Positions 9,053 to 18,875 of a stretch of DNA of 64,000 nucleotides are shown here, piece by piece. This stretch comes from WVYX01 sp039586815. GTDB taxonomy: Bacteria; Gemmatimonadota; Gemmatimonadetes; Gemmatimonadales; GWC2-71-9. Location: contig JBDHJR010000006.1 in NCBI GenBank assembly GCA_039586815.1, positions 1-64,000 of the forward strand, given 5' to 3'. Below the pieces are notes generated by a model. The model did not search any database, was not told where the DNA came from, and worked only from the letters and a program-made list of their open reading frames with translations. Both the position numbers and the translations under genes were made by a program. Position 1 is the first letter of the stretch. Every line of letters starts with the position of its first letter.

Positions 9053-11178
9053 CCCCGCTCTGGGTCCTGGCGGCCGCCGTGGCGCTAGCGGTGGGGTGGT
9101 GGCTCGGGAGGTGGATGGCCGGGGCCCGGTCCGCCCGGGGGGCCAGCGGCGCCCTGGAGGAGACCCGCACGGAGCTCACCAGGCGACTGAACGAGCTGTT
9201 CTCGCTGCAAGAGCTCGCCTACGTGCTCTCGGAGTCGATCCACCTGGACCGCATGGCGGAGCAGGTGGCGCGCTACGTACAGCGCTTCCTGCAGTGCGAT
9301 GGTGTGGCCGTGGCGCTCGCGCTGGATGCCCCGGAAAGCCTCAAGGTGCTGGCCGCGTTCGGGATGCTATCGCGACTAGAGGGGCTCGAGGCGCGGGCGT
9401 CCGACGAATCGGGACTGATGGGCGCCGCCATGGTGCGGGAAACGCTCCAGGTGAGCACCGGTGACGGTGGGCCGACCCTGCTGGGCGATATCGCGGCGGA
9501 GCGCGCGGCTGCCGTGCCGCTGCGAGCACACGGAATGACCATCGGTGCCGTGGGGGTGGCCCGCCACGAGGGCCAGGACTTCTCGGAAGAGGATCTCCGT
9601 CTGCTATCCACCGTGGCGACCCACGCGGCCCTGGCGCTGGCCAACGCCCACTTCTTCTCTCTGGTTCACAGCGGGAAGCTCCAGTGGGAGACCACCTTCG
9701 ACGCGCTGGCCGACGGGGTGGCCGTGGTCGATCAGGCCGGCCGGGTGCGGCGCGCCAACCGCTCGCTAGCGGCGATGCTCGGGGTGAAGCTGCCCGACGT
9801 GATTGGGAAGGACCTGGAGCGCCTGCTGTTCGGCGCGTCACCCGAGCTGGCCGGACTGCTCGACACCGCGCGCCGGGAGACCCGCTGCCCACCGCTCACG
9901 GTCCGCTCGGGGACACTCAACCGCATCCTCCGCGTGACCGCTTCCGCGATCGCCGCCGACGTGGCGAGCGGTTGGGTAGCGATCCTGTTGGAAGACGTCA
10001 CCGAGCAGAAGGCGTTCGAGGCGCAATTGATCCAGAGCGAGAAGATGGCGGCGGTCGGGCAGCTGGTGTCCGGCGTAGCCCACGAGCTGAACAACCCGCT
10101 CACCTCGATCGCCGGCCTGTCGGAGTTCCTGCTGCAACGTCCCGAGCCGAGCGAGAAGGACCGGGACCACGTCCAGGTGATCCACGAACAGGCCGAGCGC
10201 GCGGCGCGGATCGTGCAGGACCTGCTCACCTTCGCCCGCAAGGGACCCACCGAACCCACCAGCATCGATCTCAACGAGGTCACCGAGCGGGCCGTGTCCC
10301 TGATCAGCTACGAGGTGCGGCTGCACAAGGCGGACCTCGAGATGGCATTGGTGGACAAGATCCCGGTAGTCACCGGAGACCGGCACGAGATTCAGCAGGT
10401 GGTGCTCAACCTCCTCACCAATGCCGTGCACGCCGTGGGCGACCTGCCGCCCGAGGCGCCGCGACTCATACGGGTGAGCACGGAGCGGAAGCGCGGCAAG
10501 GTCATACTGCGCGTCGCCGACTCCGGCCCGGGCGTTTCCGACGAGCTATTGCCGCGCCTGTTCGACCCCTTCGTCACCACAAAGGACCCCGGCAAGGGGA
10601 CGGGGCTCGGCCTCGCCATCTCCTTCCGCATCATCGAGGGCCACGGCGGAACGATCGAGGTGGAGTCTTCCAGGTGGGGCGGCGCTCTCTTCGTGGTATC
10701 CCTGCCCTCCGCCAGCGGGCGCGCCACGCCGACGTCGAGCGAGCGGCCCGACGGGGAGGCCGAGGCGGCCACCTCGCGGCAGCAGACACCGCGGGGTCTT
10801 CGCGTGTTGCTGGTGGACGAGGACCCCGGGGTGCGCCGCATGATAGGGATTCTCTTCGCCCAGGACGGGCAAGAGGTGGAGGCCGCGGGCGATGCGGCGC
10901 ACGCGCTCGACCTGCTCCGGCGCCACTCGTACGACCTGGTGCTGGCTGACCCCCGGGTCGCGGTCTCGGCCGGGGAGTCGTTCGCCACCGTGCTCTGCGA
11001 ACGCCATCCCGAACTCAAGCCACGCACCATCTTCCTCACCGCCGACGTCCGGTCGGAGACCGACGAGTGGCTCACCCTGCTGGGGTGTCGCTACTTCCGC
11101 AAGCCGTTCAACATGCGTGAGCTGCGCGCGGCAGCGGCCGAGATCTTATCCCCGGCACAGCCCAACACGGCCCAGTAG
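9049..11178 (+). CDS. Hybrid sensor histidine kinase (TM-GAF-PAS-HisKA-HATPase-REC)
   Basis: A protein of about 709 residues. An N-terminal membrane segment is followed by a GAF domain (about 60-185), a PAS-like domain (about 195-310), a dimerisation domain with phosphoacceptor His345 in VAHELNNPL, a GHKL ATPase (DSGPGVSD and GKGTGLGL), and a C-terminal receiver with Asp634 in YDLVLADP and the conserved Lys in FRKPF. GTG 9049 is the chosen start: it overlaps the acyltransferase stop as GTGA, whereas the upstream open frame lies wholly inside that gene. No separate response regulator follows. The convergent neighbour carries a receiver and is a candidate partner. Confidence 0.93.
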   Translation: MTPLWVLAAAVALAVGWWLGRWMAGARSARGASGALEETRTELTRRLNELFSLQELAYVLSESIHLDRMAEQVARYVQRFLQCDGVAVALALDAPESLKVLAAFGMLSRLEGLEARASDESGLMGAAMVRETLQVSTGDGGPTLLGDIAAERAAAVPLRAHGMTIGAVGVARHEGQDFSEEDLRLLSTVATHAALALANAHFFSLVHSGKLQWETTFDALADGVAVVDQAGRVRRANRSLAAMLGVKLPDVIGKDLERLLFGASPELAGLLDTARRETRCPPLTVRSGTLNRILRVTASAIAADVASGWVAILLEDVTEQKAFEAQLIQSEKMAAVGQLVSGVAHELNNPLTSIAGLSEFLLQRPEPSEKDRDHVQVIHEQAERAARIVQDLLTFARKGPTEPTSIDLNEVTERAVSLISYEVRLHKADLEMALVDKIPVVTGDRHEIQQVVLNLLTNAVHAVGDLPPEAPRLIRVSTERKRGKVILRVADSGPGVSDELLPRLFDPFVTTKDPGKGTGLGLAISFRIIEGHGGTIEVESSRWGGALFVVSLPSASGRATPTSSERPDGEAEAATSRQQTPRGLRVLLVDEDPGVRRMIGILFAQDGQEVEAAGDAAHALDLLRRHSYDLVLADPRVAVSAGESFATVLCERHPELKPRTIFLTADVRSETDEWLTLLGCRYFRKPFNMRELRAAAAEILSPAQPNTAQ

Positions 11179-11191
11179 TCGGAGTGTAGGC

Positions 11192-13444
11192 TCAGGTATC
11201 CAGCGGCCGCTGCGTCCCGCGGGCGCGGGAGAGCACTGCCTGCAGTCGGGCCGAGAGAGCGCGGGCGCGGAACGGCTTGGACAGGAAGTCGTCGGCCCCC
11301 AGCTCGAACACCCGCACCTCGGCATCCTCGTCACCTCGTGCGGTCAGCACCACCACCGGGATGTCCTCGGTCACCTGGCGTGAGCGCAGGTGGCTCAGTA
11401 CGCCGTATCCGTCGAGCCCCGGGAGGTTGAGATCCAGCACGATGATGTCCGGAGCGTGCCGGTCTACCTGGTCGAGGGCCTCCACCCCGTCGCCCGCCTC
11501 GGTGACGGCGTAGCCGTCCCGCTCCAGCAGATCGCGCATCACCTTGCGCAGTTGGTCTTCGTCGTCCACCAGCAGCACCTTGGTGCCCGCGCCGCGTCGG
11601 TCGGGCGCATCGACGGGATCGAGCAACTCGAACCCCTCCGACAGCGCGGCCGTGGCGGCTTCGAGCTCGGCCTCCGACGTCGTGGACTCCTTGGCCGGGG
11701 TCGAGCGACTCCCCTTCGAGCGAGCCTTGGCACCCGAAGAACGTCGCCTGCGGGGGTCCTCCGCCGGCGCCTCGTCCTCCTGGGGTACGTCCACCACGCG
11801 CAGCAGCTCGTCGATGGTGGACTCCCCGCGCAGGATGTGCGACAAGCCGCTGTCCCACAGGGATCGCATCCCGCCGCGGCGCGCGACGTCGGCGATCTGG
11901 TCGGCCGTCTCATTGGCGCCGATGGCCCGCTCGACTTCGGGCGTCACCTTGAGGATCTCCATGACGGAGAAACGGCCGCGGTACCCGGTCATGGCGCACT
12001 CCGGGCACCCCACCGCGCGGAACACCGGGGTGTCGCTCGGGATCCAGCGCTGCAGCTTGGCCGGGATCTGCTCGACCCAGACTTCCTTGCACGTGGGGCA
12101 CAGCCGCCGCATCAGTCGCTGGGCGACCACGCCGCGCAGAGCGCTGGAGATCTTGTACGGCTCCATCCCGATGTCCACGAGCCGCGTGACCGCATTGGGC
12201 GCGTCGTTGGTGTGCAGCGTGGAGAGTACCAGGTGGCCGGTTAGCGACGCCTGGGTGGCGATCTGTGCCGTCTCCTTGTCGCGGATCTCGCCCACCAGGA
12301 CCACGTCCGGGTCCTGACGCAGAATGGAGCGGAGCGCGGCCGCGAAAGTGAGGCCGGCTTTCTCGTGTACCTGCACCTGCACGATGCCCTGAATGCGGTA
12401 CTCGACCGGATCCTCCACCGTCACGATGTTCACGCCTTCGCTTTGCACATGGCGTATCGCCGAGTAGAGGGTGGTCGTCTTTCCCGAACCCGTAGGTCCG
12501 GTGCACAGGATGATCCCGTCACGGAATTCGAGCAGGTCGCGGATCTGCTCGGCCTCGTCGGGATTGAGCCCGAGCTTCTCCAGCGAGAGGATCGTCCTCG
12601 ACGTGTCCAGTACCCGCACCACCACCTTCTCGCCCAGCGATGCCGGCAGCGTCGAGACGCGGAGATCCACCGGAATGCCGTTCACCGCTACCCGCGCGCG
12701 GCCGTCCTGCGGCCGCAACCGGTCGGCGATATCCAGCCCCGAGATGATCTTGATGCGCGAGATGAGAGGTAGTCCGGCGGCGCGCGGAATCTTCATTACC
12801 TGGCGCAGCACGCCGTCGATGCGGTAGCGGACGGCTACTCCGCCCTCCTCCGGCTCGATGTGGACGTCGCTCGCGCGCGAGTTGATCCCTTCGGAGAGAA
12901 TCAGGTCCACCAGACGGACCACCGGCCGCTGCGACGCCTCCTCCGCCGAGATCGTGAGATCGTCGGCGTCCATCGGCTCGTCCTCGAGCGTCGTGATCTC
13001 GGACTCCACGGTGTCCATTCCCTCGAGGAGCTGCTCGATCACGTTCTCCGGCCGATAGTACTCGTCGATCTTCTCGCGGATCTTGCCGGGACTGGCCAGC
13101 TGAATGCGCACCTCGCGCCCGGTGGCGAACGCGAGGGTCTTCTCGCAGTCGAGATCGAAGGGGTTGGCGGTGGCCACCTCGAGGTACGAGTCTGTGATGC
13201 GGACGGGCAGGATGTGATAGCGGCGTGCCACCTGCTCGGAGACCATCTCCCGAGCCGTGCGGTCGCTCTGCGACACGTCGGCAAGCTTGAGACGGAACCT
13301 GGTGGAGAGGCTGCTGAGTAGCGCCTCGTCCGAGACCAACTCATCGCCGACGACCAGCTCCCACAGGGAATCCTGCGTGGTCTCGCCCTGGCGAATCTCC
13401 TCGAGCTTCTCCGGTCCAATCAGCTCTTCGAGCGTCGGAGCCAG
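11192..13444 (-). CDS. PilB/GspE-type secretion or pilus ATPase fused to a response-regulator receiver domain
   Basis: The ATPase core has Walker A GPTGSGKTTT near residue 313, the Asp and His boxes (VTVEDPVEYR, LSTLHTNDAP) and a four-Cys zinc site (CPTC and CPEC). After a basic linker comes a receiver with VLLVDDEDQ, phosphoacceptor Asp671 in VLDLNLPG and Lys in LSKPF. PilB/GspE proteins power type IV pilus or type II secretion assembly; the receiver is an unusual addition. TTG 13339 would truncate the N-domain. The open frame continues upstream with family-like sequence, and CTG 13444 sits 7 nt after AAGGA, so I extended it there. Confidence 0.9.
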   Translation of the reverse strand: MAPTLEELIGPEKLEEIRQGETTQDSLWELVVGDELVSDEALLSSLSTRFRLKLADVSQSDRTAREMVSEQVARRYHILPVRITDSYLEVATANPFDLDCEKTLAFATGREVRIQLASPGKIREKIDEYYRPENVIEQLLEGMDTVESEITTLEDEPMDADDLTISAEEASQRPVVRLVDLILSEGINSRASDVHIEPEEGGVAVRYRIDGVLRQVMKIPRAAGLPLISRIKIISGLDIADRLRPQDGRARVAVNGIPVDLRVSTLPASLGEKVVVRVLDTSRTILSLEKLGLNPDEAEQIRDLLEFRDGIILCTGPTGSGKTTTLYSAIRHVQSEGVNIVTVEDPVEYRIQGIVQVQVHEKAGLTFAAALRSILRQDPDVVLVGEIRDKETAQIATQASLTGHLVLSTLHTNDAPNAVTRLVDIGMEPYKISSALRGVVAQRLMRRLCPTCKEVWVEQIPAKLQRWIPSDTPVFRAVGCPECAMTGYRGRFSVMEILKVTPEVERAIGANETADQIADVARRGGMRSLWDSGLSHILRGESTIDELLRVVDVPQEDEAPAEDPRRRRSSGAKARSKGSRSTPAKESTTSEAELEAATAALSEGFELLDPVDAPDRRGAGTKVLLVDDEDQLRKVMRDLLERDGYAVTEAGDGVEALDQVDRHAPDIIVLDLNLPGLDGYGVLSHLRSRQVTEDIPVVVLTARGDEDAEVRVFELGADDFLSKPFRARALSARLQAVLSRARGTQRPLDT

Positions 13445-13624
13445 CCACTCATCCTTGAAAAGCGTAACGGCAGCACCCCCGGAAGCTTATGTGGATTTGG
13501 AAGTTACGCCCGGCCGGCGGGGTTCGCCAGCGGGTCTGATCACCTACCCCGCAGCGAGCCATGAAGTTCGCTCGATCAGGCTAGCGATCCCAGGGGTTCC
13601 AGGCTGTGCGACGAGTCACGCACC

Positions 13625-15670
13625 TCACAGGATGTCCCACAGGTCGCGCCGCACGTCCAGCACCACTCCGACGTTTTTCGCCCTGGGGCTCCATCCGACG
13701 TCGAGTCGGAAGAACCGGTGGAACCATTCCACGGCGAGCCCCAGCACGGGCCGCACACCGTCGGTGGGCTGCCAGGGCATGCCCGCGAGGGTTCCACCCG
13801 CCCACCCGAGGCTCACGTACGGCGCCAGCACCAGCTCCCGTCCCGTGTTGGCGAAGGGACCCAGGGGAGCGGCCGGGAATGGGATGGGGAGCTGCCACTC
13901 CACGCTGCCGAACGCCGCATAGCGCCCGCCCCACGCCCGGAACGGGTCGCCCACCAGGGTGCCGCGCCCGCCCAGTACGAAGGATCGGTGGGGCGGCAGG
14001 TCCGCCGAGCCCCAGCCACCCCAGGCCCGCAGCACCAACACCGTTGCGCCCACCGGTGCGTGGGCCCGTGCCGCGGCGCGCACTCGCGCGTACTCGGCGC
14101 TATCCGCCACACCTCCCTCCAGAACGACGTCCCCGCTCACTCCGCCGCGGACGGTGAGCTCCGCGCTGCGCCGCTCCAGCTTGAGCGCTCCCACGCCCCA
14201 GGTTCCGGTGCCCAGGGCCGGATTGTCCCTGAACTCACCGGTCGCGGGAGTGGCATTCACCTGCACGCTACCGGTTCGTTCGACCCCGGCAGTGAGCGAA
14301 ACACCTCCCCGGGTTCCGAAGCTCCGCCGCACCGTGGCGAGCGCCCGGTCGGACAGGTAGTAGTCGCCGAAATCCTTGCCCACCTCCTGGGCCATCAGGG
14401 AGTTGAGCACGGGAGAGATGATCAGCTCGTCACCCACGTCTCTCATCACGCGGGCCCCGAGGGCCTCCACACTCCAGCGGCCGGTCCCGTAGCTGACCCG
14501 CACCCGGCCCTTGAACCGGGTGTCGCTCAGGCCCACGCCGCCCCACACCCGCACCTCGGTGCGCTTGCTCCCGGGCCGGAACACCCAGCCCAACCCGGGA
14601 GCCAGGCCCTCGACCCGATTGAAGTGGAGAATCTCCGACAGGCCGCCCACGCTGGGTCGGTTGCTGGCCAGGCCGGTGAGCACGTTGGCGCCCGCAACCT
14701 CGCTCACCTGCCCCCTGACCTCTTCCAGGTCAAAGGTCGTCACCGGGCCGGCGACCTCCCTGATCGCGGCATCCAGGGGCTCGTCCCAGGTGAATGTGTC
14801 GCGCACGGCCTTGGGGGCCGCCACGATCTCCGGACCCAGAAACACAGTATCCGTCAGCCCGAGATTGAACTGGTAATCCTCGATCTCCCAGCGCCCGCGG
14901 ATGATCCCCCGTGCCGGGAGATCCAGGAACTTGGTGCGCCGGCGGATTTCGATCTCCTGGCGCCGCGGCAACCAGAAGCGGCCCTCCCACAGGCCGTTTT
15001 CCAGCACCACCGTGATGTCCTCCAGCGTATCGTCGAGGTACGCGGCACGGGTGAAGCTGAATCGGAAGAACACCAGCTCGGCCGTGTCCATGTCGAAGTA
15101 GAGGTTGCCGACTACGCGCGGCGCGGCGAACTCCTTGGGGCGAACCAGCACCTCGTACACGCGTACCTCACGCTGCGGCAACCGCAGCGACATCGAGTCG
15201 GCGAGCGCGTAGTCGTACAGCTCCGGCCCCTCCGCGGCGATCGGGTGGGGCACGTCCCGCACTTCGTCTCCGTGGCCCATGCGGATGCGGTCGCCGAACA
15301 TGTTCTGCACGATGCCCAGGTGATCCCGGTGGTATTCGATGTCGGTCGGCAGGTCCTTACGGTCGCGCCACCCCACGATCCGCTGCTTGCTGCGGTCCGG
15401 AGCCTTCCAGTAGACTTCCAGCACGAGCTGGTCCGACTTGATGAGCCGCGGCGGTTCCGCCAGTCCCTCGCCGAGCTGTCCCAGGAAGAAGACGAATCCA
15501 TGCGCTCGCACACGGTAGTCCCGCAGAGAACTGTCGGCTTGTTGCTGCGTACGTTGCGCGATTCCGCGCGCGACCAGCGCGACGGTGCGCGGGCTGTTCC
15601 ACTCCTGGGCCAGCAACTGGGTGGGGGAGAGAGCTACGAGAACGCCGAGAGCCAGCCGCGGAAGAGACAT
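13625..15670 (-). CDS. Outer-membrane beta-barrel protein, possibly Omp85-superfamily
   Basis: A signal peptide (LALGVLVALSPTQLLAQ) precedes about 300 residues of soluble beta-rich sequence. The rest alternates short hydrophobic strands and polar turns as in a 16-strand barrel. The segment LGGRGTLVGDPFRAWGG resembles the conserved lid-loop motif of Omp85 proteins (GG...RG), which supports but does not prove that class. Its C-terminal residue is Leu rather than the usual Phe/Trp. No POTRA domain is obvious. GTG 15673 is a one-codon-longer alternative start. It is divergent from trpE. Confidence 0.78.
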   Translation of the reverse strand: MSLPRLALGVLVALSPTQLLAQEWNSPRTVALVARGIAQRTQQQADSSLRDYRVRAHGFVFFLGQLGEGLAEPPRLIKSDQLVLEVYWKAPDRSKQRIVGWRDRKDLPTDIEYHRDHLGIVQNMFGDRIRMGHGDEVRDVPHPIAAEGPELYDYALADSMSLRLPQREVRVYEVLVRPKEFAAPRVVGNLYFDMDTAELVFFRFSFTRAAYLDDTLEDITVVLENGLWEGRFWLPRRQEIEIRRRTKFLDLPARGIIRGRWEIEDYQFNLGLTDTVFLGPEIVAAPKAVRDTFTWDEPLDAAIREVAGPVTTFDLEEVRGQVSEVAGANVLTGLASNRPSVGGLSEILHFNRVEGLAPGLGWVFRPGSKRTEVRVWGGVGLSDTRFKGRVRVSYGTGRWSVEALGARVMRDVGDELIISPVLNSLMAQEVGKDFGDYYLSDRALATVRRSFGTRGGVSLTAGVERTGSVQVNATPATGEFRDNPALGTGTWGVGALKLERRSAELTVRGGVSGDVVLEGGVADSAEYARVRAAARAHAPVGATVLVLRAWGGWGSADLPPHRSFVLGGRGTLVGDPFRAWGGRYAAFGSVEWQLPIPFPAAPLGPFANTGRELVLAPYVSLGWAGGTLAGMPWQPTDGVRPVLGLAVEWFHRFFRLDVGWSPRAKNVGVVLDVRRDLWDIL

Positions 15671-15726
15671 CACGGCGCAATATCATGGCGGTTGGTGGCG
15701 GCGGCAAGCGCCGTCGGGGCGCCGCG

Positions 15727-17220
15727 ATGACGCGTACCACCTCGTTCGAGCGTTACCGAGAGCTCGCCGCTGGCGGCGGCGTGGTACCGGTCATGCGGGA
15801 GCTCTCGGCCGACACCCTCACGGCTCCCACGGCCTTCGCGGCGCTGCAGCGCCCTCCGTTCGGCTTCCTGTTCGAGTCTCTGGTAGGCGGCGAGCGTTGG
15901 GCGCGCTACACCTTCCTCGGCACGGAGCCAAGCGAGGTGCGCCGCTACCGTGGTGGCGCGCTGCAGTGCTGGACACCGCGACGAGGGTGGGAGCCCGCCG
16001 GCCCGGCGCCGGATCCGCTGGCGGACATCGCCGGCCGGCTGCGCGCCCTGCGGCCTGTGACCGTGCCGGGGCTGCCCCGCTTCACCGGGGGCGCCGTGGG
16101 CTTCTTGAGCTACGACGTGGTCCGCAGCATCGAGCGGCTGCCCGGAGGCCCCAGGAACGACCTGGAGCTCCCCGACGCCGTCTTCATGCTGGTCGACACT
16201 CTCGTCATCATCGACAACGCCTTCGCGCGGGCGATCGTGCTGGCCAACACGCACGTGACTGAGGGCGCCGACCGTGCCGAGCTCGTGCGGGAGTACGATC
16301 GCGCCAGCGAGCGGATCGAATCGGTGCTCACCAGATTGGCGGAACCGCCCACCTTACCCCCCCTGGCGCTCGAGGGAGGGCAGCTCCCCACTCCGGATAC
16401 GCCGTACGGCCGCGAGGAATTCGAGCGCGACGTGGCCCGCATCAAGCAGTACATCCGCGAGGGCGATGCATTTCAGGTGGTGCTCTCGCGGCGCCAGGAC
16501 GTGCCCTGCGCTGCCGCCCCGCTCGACGTGTACCGCTCGCTGCGGATGCTCAACCCGGCACCCTACCTGTACTTCCTCACCCTCGACGACCTGAGCCTGG
16601 TCGGGAGCTCGCCCGAGGTGCTGGTGCGGCTGGAGGACGGGGAGATAACGGTGCGTCCCATTGCCGGGACGCGACCGCGCGGAGCCAATCCCGACGACGA
16701 CGCGGCGCTGGCCGACGAGTTGCTGGCCGATGAAAAGGAACTCGCCGAGCACGCGATGCTGGTGGACCTGGGGCGCAACGACGTGGGCCGGGTCGCCGAG
16801 TACGGCTCGGTGCGGGTGACGGTGGACAAGGAGATCGAGCGCTACTCCCACGTGCAGCACATCGTGAGCGAGGTACGGGGACGCCTGCGGCCGGAGCTGG
16901 ACGCGGTGGACGCGCTGCGGGCGTGCTTCCCGGCCGGCACTGTGTCGGGAGCTCCCAAGGTGCGGGCAATGGAGATCCTGGACACGCTCGAGCCAACGAG
17001 GCGCGGACCATACGCTGGTGCGGTCGGGTACCTCGGATGGGGCGCAACCGCGATGGACACCGCGATAGCGATCCGCGCCGCGACCTTGCGGAATGGCCGC
17101 GCTCACGTGCAGGCCGGAGCAGGCATCGTGGCCGACAGTGACCCTCAACGTGAGTTCGTTGAGACGGAGAACAAGGCGGGCGCCGTGCTGCGCGCGCTCG
17201 CCCTGGCGAGCGGCCGCTAG
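15727..17220 (+). CDS. trpE: Anthranilate synthase component I
   Basis: A chorismate-using enzyme giving anthranilate, the first step of tryptophan synthesis. The N-terminal domain has the feedback-site-like FLFESLVGGERWARYTFLG. The C-terminal catalytic core has GDAFQVVLSRR, IAGTRPRG, ELAEHAMLVDLGRNDVGRV, CFPAGTVSGAPKVRAMEI and GAGIVADSDP. The 497-residue length is typical. ATG 15685 is an alternative start that would add 14 low-complexity residues. No trpG amidotransferase gene lies nearby. PabB (aminodeoxychorismate synthase) is the alternative; the N-terminal regulatory motif favours TrpE. Confidence 0.92.
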   Translation: MTRTTSFERYRELAAGGGVVPVMRELSADTLTAPTAFAALQRPPFGFLFESLVGGERWARYTFLGTEPSEVRRYRGGALQCWTPRRGWEPAGPAPDPLADIAGRLRALRPVTVPGLPRFTGGAVGFLSYDVVRSIERLPGGPRNDLELPDAVFMLVDTLVIIDNAFARAIVLANTHVTEGADRAELVREYDRASERIESVLTRLAEPPTLPPLALEGGQLPTPDTPYGREEFERDVARIKQYIREGDAFQVVLSRRQDVPCAAAPLDVYRSLRMLNPAPYLYFLTLDDLSLVGSSPEVLVRLEDGEITVRPIAGTRPRGANPDDDAALADELLADEKELAEHAMLVDLGRNDVGRVAEYGSVRVTVDKEIERYSHVQHIVSEVRGRLRPELDAVDALRACFPAGTVSGAPKVRAMEILDTLEPTRRGPYAGAVGYLGWGATAMDTAIAIRAATLRNGRAHVQAGAGIVADSDPQREFVETENKAGAVLRALALASGR

Positions 17221-17255
17221 CGAGCCCATTTTACCGCCAGCGAAGGAGTTGCGGA

Positions 17256-18875
17256 TTGAGCGCGTTCAAGCTGCTGAGCACGACCGGTGACCTGTCGATT
17301 GACCTGACGCAACCGCGCACGGTCGTCGTGGGTCGCGCGGTCACCAGCGACTTGCCCATTTACGACCCCACCGTGTCGCGCCGGCATGCCGAGGTCTCTC
17401 TCTCGGACAGCGGCGTGCGGGTGCACGACCTCGGATCCAGCAACGGGACGTTCGTCAACGGCACGAAAGTGTCGGACACGGTGGTGGGCGACGGTGACGT
17501 GGTCACGTTCGGCAAGGTTGCCTTCAAGGTGCAGGAGGTGACACCGCCCACCGCGCGCCCTGCGATCCCTACCGATGGCGGCTTCGCGCAGCGCCCACCC
17601 CCACTCGAAGCGACCATCGTACGCCAGGTCGCGCTCGAAGAGTCGGGCGAGATCAAGCAGGAGGTGGCGGGCGAGCGACGCAGCTCAGCCTCGCAGCTCA
17701 AGCTGGAGGGAGAGTCGGTCGACGAGCGTCAGGCCGAGAAGCTGGCGCTCCTGCTCGACATCTCCAAGGAGCTCTCCAAGCAGCAGGACGTGGACCGGCT
17801 GCTCGAGAAGGTGGTGGACGTCACCTTCGAGGTAATGCAAGTGGACCGCGTCTCGATCCTGATGCTGGAGGGGGCGGAGCACGACCTGGTGCCGCGCATC
17901 TCGAAGAACCGGCTGGGAGACGGGGGCGGCGCCCGCGTGCCTCAGTCCATCGCGCGCCGCGCCGTGGACGAGCGCCTCGCGATCCTGACCGACAACGCGG
18001 CGGCGGACGACCGGTTCAAGGGCAAGTCGATCATGATGCAGAGCGTGCGCAGTGCCATGTGCACACCTCTCATGGGAAGCGAGGGGACGGTCCTCGGCAT
18101 CATCTACGTGGACAACATGACTGCCACGAACTCGTTCGGCGACGAAGACCTGGAGTTCCTGATCGCGTTCTCGGGTATCGCAGCCGTGGCCATCGAGAAC
18201 AGTCAGCTCATCGGGCGCATCCAGCGCGAGGCGGTGGTGCTGTCGAACTTCCAGCGCTACTTCGCGCCCGACCTGGCCGAGCAGATCGCCGGTGAGCTGG
18301 AGCAGGTCCAGCTGGGCGGCACCAAGCGTCCGGTAGTCGTGTTCTTCAGCGACATTCGCGGCTTCACCTCGATGTCGGAGAACATGACACCCGACGAGAT
18401 CGCCACGCTGCTAACCGAGTACTTCACCGAGATGGTGGAGATCGTGTTCGAGAACGGCGGCACGCTCGACAAGTTCATGGGCGATGCGATCATGGCGCTG
18501 TGGGGCGCGCCCATCTCGCACGACGACGACGCCGATCGCGCCATGCGGGCCGCATTGCAGCAGCAGGAGACACTCAAGGAGCTGAACGAGAAGTGGGCCA
18601 GGGACGGCCGCACCCAGGTCGAGATCGGGATCGGAATCAACTTCGGCGAGGTGTTTGCCGGCAACATCGGCAGTGACCGGCGGCTGGAGTACACCGTGAT
18701 CGGCGATGCGGTCAACACCGCCTCGCGGCTCTGCTCCAAGGCGACGGCCGGCGAGATCCTGCTGTCCCAGCCGTTCTACGAGGTGTTGAAGGAACCGCCC
18801 GAGGTGGAGCCACTCGAGCCGCTCGACCTCAAGGGGAAGGCGCAGGCGGTCCCGGTCTATCGGGTCAAGCGATAG
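17256..18875 (+). CDS. FHA-GAF-class III adenylate cyclase
   Basis: An N-terminal FHA phosphothreonine-binding domain (PTVSRRHAEV, LGSSNGTFVNG) is followed by a GAF domain and a class III cyclase. The cyclase has metal-binding Asp residues in FFSDIRGFTSM and FMGDAIMALWG, and the purine-specifying Lys in LDKFMGD, which points to ATP rather than GTP. The start is TTG 17256, with AGGAG 7 nt upstream. The FHA domain implies control by a Ser/Thr kinase such as the one at the window start. Its last 19 bp overlap the convergent maf gene. Confidence 0.92.
   Translation: MSAFKLLSTTGDLSIDLTQPRTVVVGRAVTSDLPIYDPTVSRRHAEVSLSDSGVRVHDLGSSNGTFVNGTKVSDTVVGDGDVVTFGKVAFKVQEVTPPTARPAIPTDGGFAQRPPPLEATIVRQVALEESGEIKQEVAGERRSSASQLKLEGESVDERQAEKLALLLDISKELSKQQDVDRLLEKVVDVTFEVMQVDRVSILMLEGAEHDLVPRISKNRLGDGGGARVPQSIARRAVDERLAILTDNAAADDRFKGKSIMMQSVRSAMCTPLMGSEGTVLGIIYVDNMTATNSFGDEDLEFLIAFSGIAAVAIENSQLIGRIQREAVVLSNFQRYFAPDLAEQIAGELEQVQLGGTKRPVVVFFSDIRGFTSMSENMTPDEIATLLTEYFTEMVEIVFENGGTLDKFMGDAIMALWGAPISHDDDADRAMRAALQQQETLKELNEKWARDGRTQVEIGIGINFGEVFAGNIGSDRRLEYTVIGDAVNTASRLCSKATAGEILLSQPFYEVLKEPPEVEPLEPLDLKGKAQAVPVYRVKR

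Noticed and set aside
13718..15730. A 670-codon open frame on the plus strand opposite the outer-membrane protein gene.
   Set aside because: Its sequence is a His/Gln/Gly/Arg-rich complement of the minus-strand gene with no domain. GC-rich codons on the opposite strand keep it open.
15727..17220. pabB instead of trpE.
   Set aside because: The N-terminal FLFESLVGGERWARYTFLG region and the length fit TrpE better; no folate genes are adjacent, although trpG is also missing.
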